A stretch of DNA of 64,000 nt from Acidobacteriota bacterium (lineage in GTDB: Bacteria; Acidobacteriota; Terriglobia; Bryobacterales; Bryobacteraceae): positions 1-64,000 of the forward strand of contig JAFDVS010000050.1 of the NCBI GenBank assembly GCA_018268935.1, in the 5' to 3' direction. How positions within the stretch are numbered: the first letter of the stretch is position 1; the number at the start of each line of letters is the position of its first letter. Under the pieces are notes generated by a model. That model made no database searches. It saw only the letters and a list, made by a program, of their open reading frames with translations, and was not told the origin of the DNA. A program made the position numbers and the translations under genes. Positions 17,103 through 24,973 of this stretch are shown here, piece after piece.

Positions 17103-17549
17103 ATGGAAGTCATACTTCGCGAAGATATCGACAAACTGGGCGCGCGCGGCCAGGTGGTGAAGGTCTCCCCCGGCTACGCCCGCAACTTTCTCCTTCCCCG
17201 CAAACTCGCTGTCGCCGCTACGGAATCGAACAAGAAGATCATTGAGCAGGAGCGCCAGGCGCACCTGCGCAAGGAAGCCAAGGTCGTCGGTGAGGCGTCC
17301 GAACTGGCCAAGATGATGTCCGGCGTCGTAGTCAACATCCGCCAGAAAGCGGGCGAGCACGATCAACTCTTCGGCTCGGTCACGGCGCAGGATATCGCCG
17401 ATTCGCTGGCCAAGCAGGGCTACTCCATCGAGCGCAAGAAGATTCAGCTCGATGAACCCATCAAGCAGATCGGTGAATACAAAGTACCGCTTCGCCTGCA
17501 CCGCGAAGTGAGTGTCGAGATCACCGTTCAGGTGGAGAAAGAAGAGTAG
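17103..17549 (+). CDS. rplI: Large ribosomal subunit protein bL9
   Basis: A 148-residue bL9 of normal length: N-terminal 23S-binding domain (MEVILREDIDKLGARGQVV, then the signature PGYARNFLLPRKLA), a long connecting helix and the C-terminal domain (residues about 75-148, LFGSVTAQDIADSL). It ends the ribosomal unit. An SDR gene starts 6 bp after its stop and may be read through. Confidence 0.97.
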   Translation: MEVILREDIDKLGARGQVVKVSPGYARNFLLPRKLAVAATESNKKIIEQERQAHLRKEAKVVGEASELAKMMSGVVVNIRQKAGEHDQLFGSVTAQDIADSLAKQGYSIERKKIQLDEPIKQIGEYKVPLRLHREVSVEITVQVEKEE

Positions 17550-17555
17550 CCAACA

Positions 17556-18302
17556 ATGGCTTATTTCGATCTTTCCGGTCAGGTGGCCGTCGTCACGGGC
17601 GCGGCCACCGGCATCGGTGAAGCCATCGCACGGCGTTTGGCGAAATCGGGCGCCACGGTGGCGATTGCCGATGTCGACGAAGCCGGTGCGAAGGCCGTAG
17701 CCGATTCGATGGGTGCTCCGCACTTTGCACTGCCGGTCGACATCACGTCCGCTGCTTCCGTGGATGCCGGTGTCGCCGCGGTGATCGCCAAAACCTCTCG
17801 CTTGGATATCTGGGTGAACAATGCAGGCATCGGTGGGAAGGCCGCTCCGATTTGGGAGCAGACCGACGAGGATTGGTCGCGTATCATCGCCATCAATCTC
17901 ACCGGGGTCTTCAACTGCTGCCGCGCGGTGATCCCACACATGCGCCAGCGCAAGTATGGCCGCATCGTGAACATCGCTTCCATTGCCGGCAAGGAAGGCA
18001 ATCCGAACATGACGGGCTATTCGGCGACGAAGGCCGGTGTCATCGGATTGACCAAATCGGTGGCAAAGGAAGTGGCGAAAGACGGAATCTGCGTGAACGC
18101 GGTGGCGCCCGCTGTCATCCGCACGAAGATTCTCGACCAGTTGACGGAAGAGCAGGTCGCCTACATGACCGCGCGTATTCCGATGGGGCGCACCGGCACG
18201 ACGGAAGAAATCGCCGCCGTGGTGCATTTCCTTTCGAGCCCCGATAGTTCCTTCGTCACCGGCCAATGCTACGACGCCAGTGGCGGAAGGGCCACCTACT
18301 AA
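17556..18302 (+). CDS. SDR-family NAD(P)-dependent oxidoreductase
   Basis: A classical 248-residue short-chain dehydrogenase. The nucleotide motif TGAATGIG is at residues 14-21, Asp39 after the second strand (AIADVDEAG) suggests NAD preference, and NNAG is at 88-91. The catalytic set is Asn114, Ser142, Tyr155 and Lys159 (YSATK). It resembles FabG and sugar or 3-hydroxyacyl dehydrogenases, so the substrate cannot be fixed by reading. It starts 6 bp after rplI and ends at the start of the HEAT-repeat gene. Confidence 0.92.
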   Translation: MAYFDLSGQVAVVTGAATGIGEAIARRLAKSGATVAIADVDEAGAKAVADSMGAPHFALPVDITSAASVDAGVAAVIAKTSRLDIWVNNAGIGGKAAPIWEQTDEDWSRIIAINLTGVFNCCRAVIPHMRQRKYGRIVNIASIAGKEGNPNMTGYSATKAGVIGLTKSVAKEVAKDGICVNAVAPAVIRTKILDQLTEEQVAYMTARIPMGRTGTTEEIAAVVHFLSSPDSSFVTGQCYDASGGRATY

Positions 18303-18303
18303 C

Positions 18304-19734
18304 GTGATTATCACCGCCGACAAGTACAAAGACACTTCGGTCTACGACCTTCTCTCCGCGGCCGCCAAAGGCCACATCGGCATCGACCAGCGCCTGTTGC
18401 GCGCCATTGTCGATCGCGGCGAGGCGGCGGTGGACGACATCGTTCGGTTCGGATTGGAGAACCGCTTCGAGGATCGCATCAACCTGGATGAAGATCTGGT
18501 GGCGATGATCCAGTACATCGGATCTCCTAAAGCGCTGCCGTTTCTCGTTGAGTATTTGCGGCATGAGCCGGAAGATCCGCCGGAGGATCTGGTGCATGCG
18601 TTCCTGCGCATCGGGGAACCGGCGATTGGGGCGTTGCTCGATTTGTATAAGGAATTGGGGCCGGAGGCAGGCTCCGATATTGCGTTTATCCTGGCTTCTT
18701 TCCGGCAGCACGATCCGCGCATTCTGAAGATGCTGGCGGCGCGCGCGGCCGTGGATCCGGGTGATGCGGCGTTTCTGATGGGTGTGCATGGCGATCCGGC
18801 GGCGCGCCCCTTGCTGGAAAAATTGTCGAACCGCGCGCTGGTGGATGAGGCTCTGGCCCAGCAATTGGGAACGGAAGCCGAAGAAGCGATGGCGGCGATG
18901 GAATCGGGTTCGGCAACGCCGGATGTTCCCGAGGCCGTCTCGCTGTGGGATCTGTACCCCGAATACATTGAGCCGGTGTTCGATGTGATGACCGTGGAGG
19001 AGCGGATCGAGTTCCTGCGCAGCGATTCGGCGGAGATGCGCGCCGATGCGGCCACCAGCTTCATCGACCGTGAAATTCCCGACGAAGTGGGCGAAATTCT
19101 CGTCGAATTGGCGGAAAAGGATCCGAACGTTGGAGTGCGCGCTGTGGCTTCCACGGCCTTGGGTGCCTTCTCGGAAGACGAGAAGGTATTTCGCCTGTTG
19201 ACGTCGAAGCTGGCGGACAAATCGAAGCCCGCGCCGGAGCGCTGCGGTGCGTTGCTGGGTGTGGCCAGCGTGGCCAAACAACATCCGGAATTGCGCACTT
19301 ACTTCGATGAGTTCTATGCCAATCCCGGTACCTGCGCGCGTGCGATTGAGGCAATGTGGCGCAGCATGGATACTTCGTTCTACGAGGTGTACAAGCGGCA
19401 CATCAGCGACGCCGATATCGACATCCGCCGCCAGGCGATCAAAGGCGTCGGCTTCGCCGAAGTGTCCAGCGAGGCGCCGAAGCTCGTGGAGATGTTCCGT
19501 GATGAGGAGTTCCGCCTGGATGCGCTTTTCAGCTACGCCCTCTGCGTGCCGCTGAAGCGGCTGCATCGCGGCGACATGCCGCAGTTGCTGAAGAAGATCG
19601 AGGAGATCGCCGGCGGCCTGAGTGAAGTGGAAGGCGAAGCGGTGACCACGGCACTCGATACGCGGCTCATCCTGCACGGACAAGAGCCGGTGTTCCTCAA
19701 CTACGGCGAAGACGACGAAGAAGAAGAGAATTAG
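18304..19734 (+). CDS. HEAT-repeat protein
   Basis: A 476-residue all-helical protein made of HEAT/PBS-lyase-like repeats (for example RADAATSFIDREIPDEVGEILVELA, split over two helices, and NVGVRAVASTALGAF). It has no signal peptide, so it is cytoplasmic. GTG 18304 is preferred (GGAAGG about 13 nt upstream); another GTG at 18280 would overlap the SDR gene by 23 bp. The C-terminus is acidic (GEDDEEEEN). Such proteins bind other proteins; nothing in the sequence identifies the partner. It is probably co-transcribed with the SDR gene. Confidence 0.78.
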   Translation: MIITADKYKDTSVYDLLSAAAKGHIGIDQRLLRAIVDRGEAAVDDIVRFGLENRFEDRINLDEDLVAMIQYIGSPKALPFLVEYLRHEPEDPPEDLVHAFLRIGEPAIGALLDLYKELGPEAGSDIAFILASFRQHDPRILKMLAARAAVDPGDAAFLMGVHGDPAARPLLEKLSNRALVDEALAQQLGTEAEEAMAAMESGSATPDVPEAVSLWDLYPEYIEPVFDVMTVEERIEFLRSDSAEMRADAATSFIDREIPDEVGEILVELAEKDPNVGVRAVASTALGAFSEDEKVFRLLTSKLADKSKPAPERCGALLGVASVAKQHPELRTYFDEFYANPGTCARAIEAMWRSMDTSFYEVYKRHISDADIDIRRQAIKGVGFAEVSSEAPKLVEMFRDEEFRLDALFSYALCVPLKRLHRGDMPQLLKKIEEIAGGLSEVEGEAVTTALDTRLILHGQEPVFLNYGEDDEEEEN

Positions 19735-19737
19735 TCT

Positions 19738-21345
19738 CTACGGCAGCGTGAACGTGAATATCGCGCTTCCCGCCGCCATCGTCACCATCTGCTTCCCATT
19801 GACTGCATAGGTGATGGCGCTGGTGGACATATCCCCACCTAGATTGATGCGCCACAGTTCCTTGCCCGAATCCGCATCGAGGGCGTAGAACCACGCTTCC
19901 ATCTCCTGCCGGTCGCGCGTGATCCAGCCGCCGCTGGCAGCAAACACGAGTTTGCCCGCGGTGGAGAGCACTCCCGACCAAGGCTTGGTGTGCAGCTTGT
20001 GTTCCCACACCCGTTCCCCGGTCTTCGGATTGAGGGCGCGAATGGCCCCATAACCCGGCTCGTCTTCGAGGTCAATTTTCGGCACACTGCCGATGTAGCG
20101 ATTCCCCGCGACGTATTCGGCATCGCCTTTGCGGTAGAGTCCTTTGTTTTCCCACGCCGTCAGATAGAACAAGCCGGTGAGCGGGTTGTAGGAAGGCGAA
20201 TACCAGTTGGTGGCGCCTTGCACTCCGGGCCAGACTTCAACGCCCTCGGGTGTGGGGTCGATGCCCTGCTTGCGCATGGGCCGGCCGTTGGCGTCGAGTC
20301 CGTTGGCCCAGGTTTGCGTGGCGAACGGTTTGCCCAGTAGGAATTTCCCCGTCGTGCGGTCCAGCACGTAGTAGAACCCTCCGCGATGCGCCCAATACAC
20401 GAGCTTTCGCTGCCGGCCTTGGAATTCGGTGTCGACGAGCACCGGCACCTGTACTGCGTCCCAGTCATGCACGTCGTGCGGCACAAATTGGAAATGCCAC
20501 TTCAGCTTCCCCGTGTCGGCATCGAGAGCAATGGCGCAATCGCTGTAGAGGTTGTCACCGGGGCGCACATCGCCATTCCAATCGGGGGAAGGATTGCCGG
20601 TTCCCCAGATGATCAGATTCTGTTCGGCGTCATAGGAACCGGTGACCCACGTCGGGCCGCCGCCCTGCTTCCAGGCGTCGCCGGACCAGGTTTCGTGGCC
20701 CTTTTCTCCGGGGCCGGGGATGGTCCAGAAACGCCAGCGGCGCTGGCCGGTCTTGATGTCGTAGGCATCGAGGAACCCGCGGATGCCGTATTCGCCGCCG
20801 GCGATGCCGGTGATCACCATGTCTTTGACGATGAGCGGCGCCACCGTGACGCTGTAGCCCGATTTGTAGTCGGCCACTTCGATATCCCATAGCACTGCGC
20901 CGGTCTTTGCGTTGAGCGCAACCAGGTGGGCATCTACAGTGCCGATGAACACACGATCGCCGGACACAGCAACGCCGCGATTCACCTGGCCGCAACAGAC
21001 GTTGATCTTCGAGGGGAGGCTGCGGCGATAGCGCCAGTATTGACGGCCGGTGGCGGCATCGAGCGCGACCACGTTCGATGGCGGCTCGCTCAGATACATC
21101 ACCCCGTCGATCACCAGCGGCGTTGTTTCCACGCGGTGCGTGACCGGCATTTGATACACCCAGGAGAGTTTCAGATCTTTTACGTTGGCTTTGTTGATCT
21201 GATTGAGGCCGCTGTAGCGCCATCCTTTATAGGAGCCGGAATAGGTGAGCCAGTTGTGCGGCTCGGCGTCGGCCTTGAGAAGGCGATCGAAGGTTACCTG
21301 GCCAAAAGCCGTGCACGCCAATAGCAGAAACGGAAGATATTTCAT
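19738..21345 (-). CDS. PQQ-dependent alcohol dehydrogenase with lanthanide-type DxD motif
   Basis: A 535-residue periplasmic quinoprotein of the methanol/ethanol dehydrogenase family with an ordinary signal peptide (MKYLPFLLLACTAFG). The vicinal cysteine pair is Cys117-Cys118. Likely metal ligands are Glu185 and Asn251 (GTGNPSPDW). The catalytic region reads VPHDVHDWDAV, giving Asp294-Trp-Asp296. An acidic residue two places after the catalytic Asp is the signature of lanthanide-dependent XoxF/ExaF enzymes; calcium MxaF types have Ala there. The gene overlaps the upstream dihaem cytochrome by 4 bp, and that cytochrome is its likely electron acceptor. The alcohol substrate is unknown. Confidence 0.9.
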   Translation of the reverse strand: MKYLPFLLLACTAFGQVTFDRLLKADAEPHNWLTYSGSYKGWRYSGLNQINKANVKDLKLSWVYQMPVTHRVETTPLVIDGVMYLSEPPSNVVALDAATGRQYWRYRRSLPSKINVCCGQVNRGVAVSGDRVFIGTVDAHLVALNAKTGAVLWDIEVADYKSGYSVTVAPLIVKDMVITGIAGGEYGIRGFLDAYDIKTGQRRWRFWTIPGPGEKGHETWSGDAWKQGGGPTWVTGSYDAEQNLIIWGTGNPSPDWNGDVRPGDNLYSDCAIALDADTGKLKWHFQFVPHDVHDWDAVQVPVLVDTEFQGRQRKLVYWAHRGGFYYVLDRTTGKFLLGKPFATQTWANGLDANGRPMRKQGIDPTPEGVEVWPGVQGATNWYSPSYNPLTGLFYLTAWENKGLYRKGDAEYVAGNRYIGSVPKIDLEDEPGYGAIRALNPKTGERVWEHKLHTKPWSGVLSTAGKLVFAASGGWITRDRQEMEAWFYALDADSGKELWRINLGGDMSTSAITYAVNGKQMVTMAAGSAIFTFTLP

Positions 21346-22118
21346 CGCGAACCTCCCTTGCGCTCGAGCGAGTGTAGATACGCCACCAGATCGTTCAATT
21401 CGTCTTCTTTCAATTGCCGCGCAAAGGACGGCATGGTGGATGTCTTTTCCACGCTGTAGCGGTTGAAGTCGCGCTTGGTGAGCGATTGCAGGCCCTGCTG
21501 CTGTTCCAGGATTTGGAGCGTGTGGGTGTCTTCGTTGAGGATGAAACCGGAGTAGGATTTTCCGTTTTCCAGCGTGACCTTAGCAACCCAGTGGTCGCGT
21601 AGCACCTTGTCGCCAGGCGCGACGATGGCGCGGCGCAAATGCTCGGGGGATCGCTGCGAGCCGATGAGAGTGAGGTCCGGGCCGTTGACGCCGCCTTCGC
21701 CGCGCACCAGGTGGCAGCCTTGGCAACCTTTTTCGCGGAAGATTCGTTCCCCGCGAGCGATGTCGCCTTTGGGAGGCGCGGCTTTCGATGCGCTCAATGA
21801 GCGCACGAAGGAAACCAGTTGCCACACCTGATCGCCGGAGAAGAACACGCCGGGCATGGAAGTGCCGGGAATGCCGTCGGTGATGTTGTTGAACAGATCT
21901 TCGTCCGTGGCGCCGTGATAGTAGACGCCGGTGATGAGGCTTGGGCCGCGGCCTCCTTCGCCCTTCAATCCGTGGCACTCTCCGCAGTGGCCGCGGAAGA
22001 TCTTTGCTCCTGCGGCGACATCGGCGGGTGTGGTGTGCGGATTGCGGATTTCACGTTGCTGGGCGAACGCGGTTGCGGCCAATAGCCACAACGCGGACAA
22101 CAAGGTCGAACGCGTCAT
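21342..22118 (-). CDS. Dihaem cytochrome c, electron partner of the PQQ dehydrogenase
   Basis: A 258-residue secreted cytochrome c (signal MTRSTLLSALWLLAATAFA). Two haem sites are visible: Cys45-Cys48-His49 (CGECH) and Cys132-Cys135-His136 (CQGCH). Methionines in TSMPGVFF (Met88) and TSTMPSF are candidate sixth ligands. The second domain, with its HLRRAIVAPGDKV and KSYSGFILNEDTHTLQIL segments, resembles the haem-binding domain common in Planctomycetes and Verrucomicrobia. The open frame extends upstream, but ATG 22118 with the signal peptide is the credible start. Its stop overlaps the PQQ dehydrogenase start (ATGA), which strongly suggests one functional unit. Confidence 0.9.
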   Translation of the reverse strand: MTRSTLLSALWLLAATAFAQQREIRNPHTTPADVAAGAKIFRGHCGECHGLKGEGGRGPSLITGVYYHGATDEDLFNNITDGIPGTSMPGVFFSGDQVWQLVSFVRSLSASKAAPPKGDIARGERIFREKGCQGCHLVRGEGGVNGPDLTLIGSQRSPEHLRRAIVAPGDKVLRDHWVAKVTLENGKSYSGFILNEDTHTLQILEQQQGLQSLTKRDFNRYSVEKTSTMPSFARQLKEDELNDLVAYLHSLERKGGSR

Positions 22119-22132
22119 CGTAGCATTGTATG

Positions 22133-23086
22133 TCAACCAAGGGAGGGACGCGAGGTGGCCACTGTTCGGGCGACGGCGTTGAACGCTTGAAGCGCTTGCG
22201 GGATCACGCCGGACATGGAGAAGAACGGGTGGATCATGCCGGGGTAACGGTGGAGCAGAACTTCGACGCCCGCTGCTTTGAGGCGCGTGGCATAGGCTTC
22301 GGCTTCGTCGCGTAGCGGGTCGCATTCGGCGGTGAGAATGAGTGCCGGCGGGAGGCCGTGCAGATCGGGCGCACGGAGCGGGGAAGCCTGCGGATGCAGG
22401 CCATCGGTTTCCGATGCCAGGTAGTGGTTGCGGAACCACACCATCATCGCTTTGGTGAGGTTGCAACCTTCGGCGAACTCCGCGTAGGACGGGGTATCGA
22501 GTGAGCCGAGATCCGTGACGGGATAGACCAGAGCCTGACAGGCGATAGCCGGCCCTTGCCTGACGCGGGCCAACATGGAAACCACCGTGGCGAGATTGCC
22601 GCCGGCGCTGTCGCCGCCTACTGTGATGCGGGTTGCGTCGATGCCCAAGCCTGCGGCGTTGGCGGCCACCCAGCAGGTGGCGGCATAAGCATCGTCAACG
22701 GCGGCAGGGAATTTGTGCTCGGGAGCAAGGCGGTAATCCACCGAGACCACGGTCGCCGCTGCGCGCTTGGCGATGGCACGGCAGATCACGTCATGTGTGT
22801 CGAGCCCGCACACCACCCAGCCACCGCCATGGAAGAACACCATGCCCGCTGCCGGCCTCTGCGGGGAGCCATTGTAAATGCGAATAGGAATCTCCCCCGC
22901 GGGGCCAGGTATTTTACTGTCTTCCACGCTGTGCACGTCTTCCCGCGCGCCCATGACTGCGGGGTCACGATTGGCGGCGACGACACGAGCTTGCTGTGGA
23001 GTCAACTGATCCAACGGCGGCGCGTTGAGTGCATCGGCCTGCTCCAATAGCGCGCGCACATTGGCATCGAGTTTCGGGCTTCGCAT
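22133..23086 (-). CDS. Alpha/beta hydrolase of the HSL/acetyl esterase family
   Basis: A 317-residue carboxylesterase. The oxyanion motif HGGGW is at residues 86-90, the nucleophile Ser160 is in GDSAGG (158-163), and the acid is in AECDPLRDEA. The catalytic His is in PGMIHPFF. There is no signal peptide, so it is cytoplasmic. It lies 14 bp upstream of the dihaem cytochrome gene and may be in the same transcript. Esters of short acyl chains are typical substrates of the family; the specific one here is unknown. Confidence 0.9.
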   Translation of the reverse strand: MRSPKLDANVRALLEQADALNAPPLDQLTPQQARVVAANRDPAVMGAREDVHSVEDSKIPGPAGEIPIRIYNGSPQRPAAGMVFFHGGGWVVCGLDTHDVICRAIAKRAAATVVSVDYRLAPEHKFPAAVDDAYAATCWVAANAAGLGIDATRITVGGDSAGGNLATVVSMLARVRQGPAIACQALVYPVTDLGSLDTPSYAEFAEGCNLTKAMMVWFRNHYLASETDGLHPQASPLRAPDLHGLPPALILTAECDPLRDEAEAYATRLKAAGVEVLLHRYPGMIHPFFSMSGVIPQALQAFNAVARTVATSRPSLG

Positions 23087-23100
23087 GGATGCGGTGCGTT

Positions 23101-23985
23101 TCAGTTCTTGCGGAACACTTCGTCGAGACTGGATGCGGTGAAGGCACGGTCGGCGAGTTTGTTCAATTGCCGTTCAGAAGCCTTTGCCAACTTCTGTTCC
23201 ACTTCCGTTGGGATGGGGCCAAAGCGCGATTCCAGGTAACGGCGCAACATGGCGAGCTCCCCTTCCTGCCGGCCCTTTTCCATGCCTTCCTCGAGCCCTT
23301 CCTCTCGACCCGATTCCATTGCCCTCTGTCGCTGCTCCGCGAGCTTGCGGCGGACCATAGGTCCCAGAACCTTGTTCTTCATGACGACATCAAAGGATAA
23401 CGGCATAAGCGTTCGGACCCTTTCGAGAACCCAGTCCTCTTGTCTCCTTAATCCAGAGATTAACAAAAGTTCGGTAATCGCGTCTTCCCGCGCACCGGCT
23501 TCCATCTCTTCAATCTCCGGCCACACACGTTGGCCCACGCGCTCCCGATCCACCCCAGCCAGTAGAGCCAGCATCGCATCGCCAAGATCCTTGCTCGCGA
23601 GCAACGCTTCCCCGTCCAAACTGCGGATATCCACCAGTTCGTAACGGAAGGAAAGCACGGGCGTCCGGAACGTGTGGGGCATCTTCATCGGCTCCGCGCC
23701 GACATACAGCACAATTTGCCGGATATGCTGCCCCAGCAATCCATGCAGGTCCAGATAGTAGCTGGCCTGGCGGTGCGCCATGGCACTCACATTCCGGCTC
23801 TGCAACTCCAGGCTCGCAATGCTTCCATCTTCAGTCCTGGCCAGAATGTCCACGCGCCGGTTCCGCACTCGCGGAAGCTCCACGTTCAGCCATTCGGTCA
23901 CTTTGCCCCCAAGCAAACGCTGGATGGCGACTCCCTTCGAGCGGCGGAAAAGGAGTTTCAGGGATACATCATATTCCTGACCCAT
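23101..23985 (-). CDS. Rpn-family PD-(D/E)XK nuclease with DUF4351-like C-terminus
   Basis: A 294-residue protein starting at MGQEYDVSLKLLFRRSKG. The nuclease core shows Asp in RRVDILARTEDG and the ELQSRN segment (about residues 52-70), matching the D...ExQ pattern of the Rpn/PDDEXK transposase-like nucleases. The C-terminus (LAMLRRYLESRFG, ERQLNKLADRAFTASSL) matches DUF4351 tails, after a Glu/Gly/Arg-rich charged hinge. These proteins are common in Acidobacteria and Cyanobacteria and act on DNA in recombination. The open frame extends upstream into the SRPBCC gene, but 23985 is the first plausible start. Confidence 0.82.
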   Translation of the reverse strand: MGQEYDVSLKLLFRRSKGVAIQRLLGGKVTEWLNVELPRVRNRRVDILARTEDGSIASLELQSRNVSAMAHRQASYYLDLHGLLGQHIRQIVLYVGAEPMKMPHTFRTPVLSFRYELVDIRSLDGEALLASKDLGDAMLALLAGVDRERVGQRVWPEIEEMEAGAREDAITELLLISGLRRQEDWVLERVRTLMPLSFDVVMKNKVLGPMVRRKLAEQRQRAMESGREEGLEEGMEKGRQEGELAMLRRYLESRFGPIPTEVEQKLAKASERQLNKLADRAFTASSLDEVFRKN

Positions 23986-23999
23986 CTCCAACAACCAGA

Positions 24000-24908
24000 T
24001 TACATCGTCTCCGCCAGCGTGCGGATATGGTTGAGCACCCTCAGATGAATGCGGTGAATGATCGCGTCCGACCACCAGCGCCAATACTCCGCGGGCCAGA
24101 GTCCGTGTTGATACCATGTGGTTCCTTCCAGCCGGGTACGGCCGGTATCCAGCGCGGTGAGCCGAAACTGGCCTCGCTTCGATACCAGGTATCCATGCAG
24201 ATGCTTCGGTATCACCTGACGATACGGGCTCCATTCCTCCATCGGGGCCGGGTTTGCCGTGACGCGGAAGCGCAGCAGATGCGGCTCGTCCCAGACCTCG
24301 ATCGGTTCCACGAACGGTCCGGTGGAAAATTCGCAATACCGGATGGCGCCCGCGCCCGTGCCTTCGATCCGCGCCCGTTTCGGATAGGCCAGGCCGGCGC
24401 GGAAGAACCATTCCTCCGGCTCCGGCAACTCGGAGAAACGGATCACGTGAGGCCATACCTGCTCAGGGGAAGCGTCGATCTCCAACTGCGTTTGCACCGC
24501 GAACTCCTGCGGTGGGACAGTGACGTCCCAGGTGAGCGTGGCCGGCGGCAGAAGCAACAATGCCATCATGCCCTGCGATGCTGCTTTCGAAGACATGGTG
24601 CGGTAAGCTAACAAGCCACCGATCACTCCGAGAGGCACTGTCAGCGGGGCGGCCATCAGGATGCAAATCATTCCTTCCAGCCCAATCAGCAAGAACAGCA
24701 AGGAGGACGCAAGTACCGTTGCTCCTCCTACCATCGCGGCACGCCCCCCGGAAGTGGGGGATGTGATCCAAACGCCGAGCGCGCCTGCAGCCACGGGAAG
24801 CAGCGCAAAGATCGTCCAGCCATAGATTCCGCTGCGGACTAACAGGAAGGCCGCAGCGGTGAGAAGAATCACAACAAGGATCTGCGCGGCACGGGTGTGT
24901 TTGAACAT
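24000..24908 (-). CDS. Membrane protein with SRPBCC/polyketide-cyclase-like domain
   Basis: A 302-residue protein with four hydrophobic segments in the first 120 residues, then a START/SRPBCC-like domain (LEIDASPEQVWPHVIRFSEL, GAGAIRYCEFSTGPFVEPI, FRLTALDTGRTRLEGTTWY). The domain probably binds a small hydrophobic ligand. ATG 24908 is chosen because a TTGACA-17-CATACT promoter ends just upstream and the ATG lies inside a 24-bp palindrome; the open frame extends to TTG 24947, which falls on the -35 box. The mRNA would be nearly leaderless. Two operator-like palindromes flank the promoter (see sites), so the gene is probably tightly repressed. The regulator is not adjacent. Confidence 0.8.
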   Translation of the reverse strand: MFKHTRAAQILVVILLTAAAFLLVRSGIYGWTIFALLPVAAGALGVWITSPTSGGRAAMVGGATVLASSLLFLLIGLEGMICILMAAPLTVPLGVIGGLLAYRTMSSKAASQGMMALLLLPPATLTWDVTVPPQEFAVQTQLEIDASPEQVWPHVIRFSELPEPEEWFFRAGLAYPKRARIEGTGAGAIRYCEFSTGPFVEPIEVWDEPHLLRFRVTANPAPMEEWSPYRQVIPKHLHGYLVSKRGQFRLTALDTGRTRLEGTTWYQHGLWPAEYWRWWSDAIIHRIHLRVLNHIRTLAETM

Positions 24909-24919
24909 GTTCAAACACA
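24896..24919. promoter_or_regulatory. Perfect 24-bp palindromic operator over the start codon
   Basis: An uninterrupted 24-bp inverted repeat whose core is TTTGAAC-AT-GTTCAAA. It covers the expected transcription start and the ATG (24906-24908) of the SRPBCC gene. The size and symmetry fit a TetR-type dimer site. It shares its half-sites with the second palindrome at 24953-24970. Confidence 0.85.
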
Positions 24920-24947
24920 GTATGTGCCTGCCAAGCAGCGGTGTCAA
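24919..24947 (-). promoter_or_regulatory. Sigma-70-type promoter of the SRPBCC gene
   Basis: On the minus strand, TTGACA (24942-24947) is separated by 17 bp from CATACT (24919-24924), four of six matches to TATAAT. The predicted start falls about 6-8 bp downstream, inside the 24-bp palindrome and next to the ATG. Confidence 0.7.
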
Positions 24948-24952
24948 GAATT

Positions 24953-24970
24953 ATTTGAACGTGTTCAAAT
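24953..24970. promoter_or_regulatory. Second operator palindrome upstream of the -35 box
   Basis: Eight-bp arms ATTTGAAC and GTTCAAAT around a 2-bp centre (GT). It shares the TTTGAAC-N2-GTTCAAA consensus with the palindrome at 24896-24919. It lies 5 bp upstream of the -35 box and 3 bp past the serS stop codon. Confidence 0.85.
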
Positions 24971-24973
24971 TCT

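Noticed and set aside
16194..18335. 713-codon open frame on the minus strand
   Set aside because: It lies opposite pth, rpsF, rpsR, rplI and the SDR gene, all with firm identities. It has no recognisable motif; such antisense frames are common at this GC content.
18256..19683. 475-codon open frame on the minus strand
   Set aside because: Antisense to the HEAT-repeat gene; Arg/Gln/His-rich shadow without motifs.
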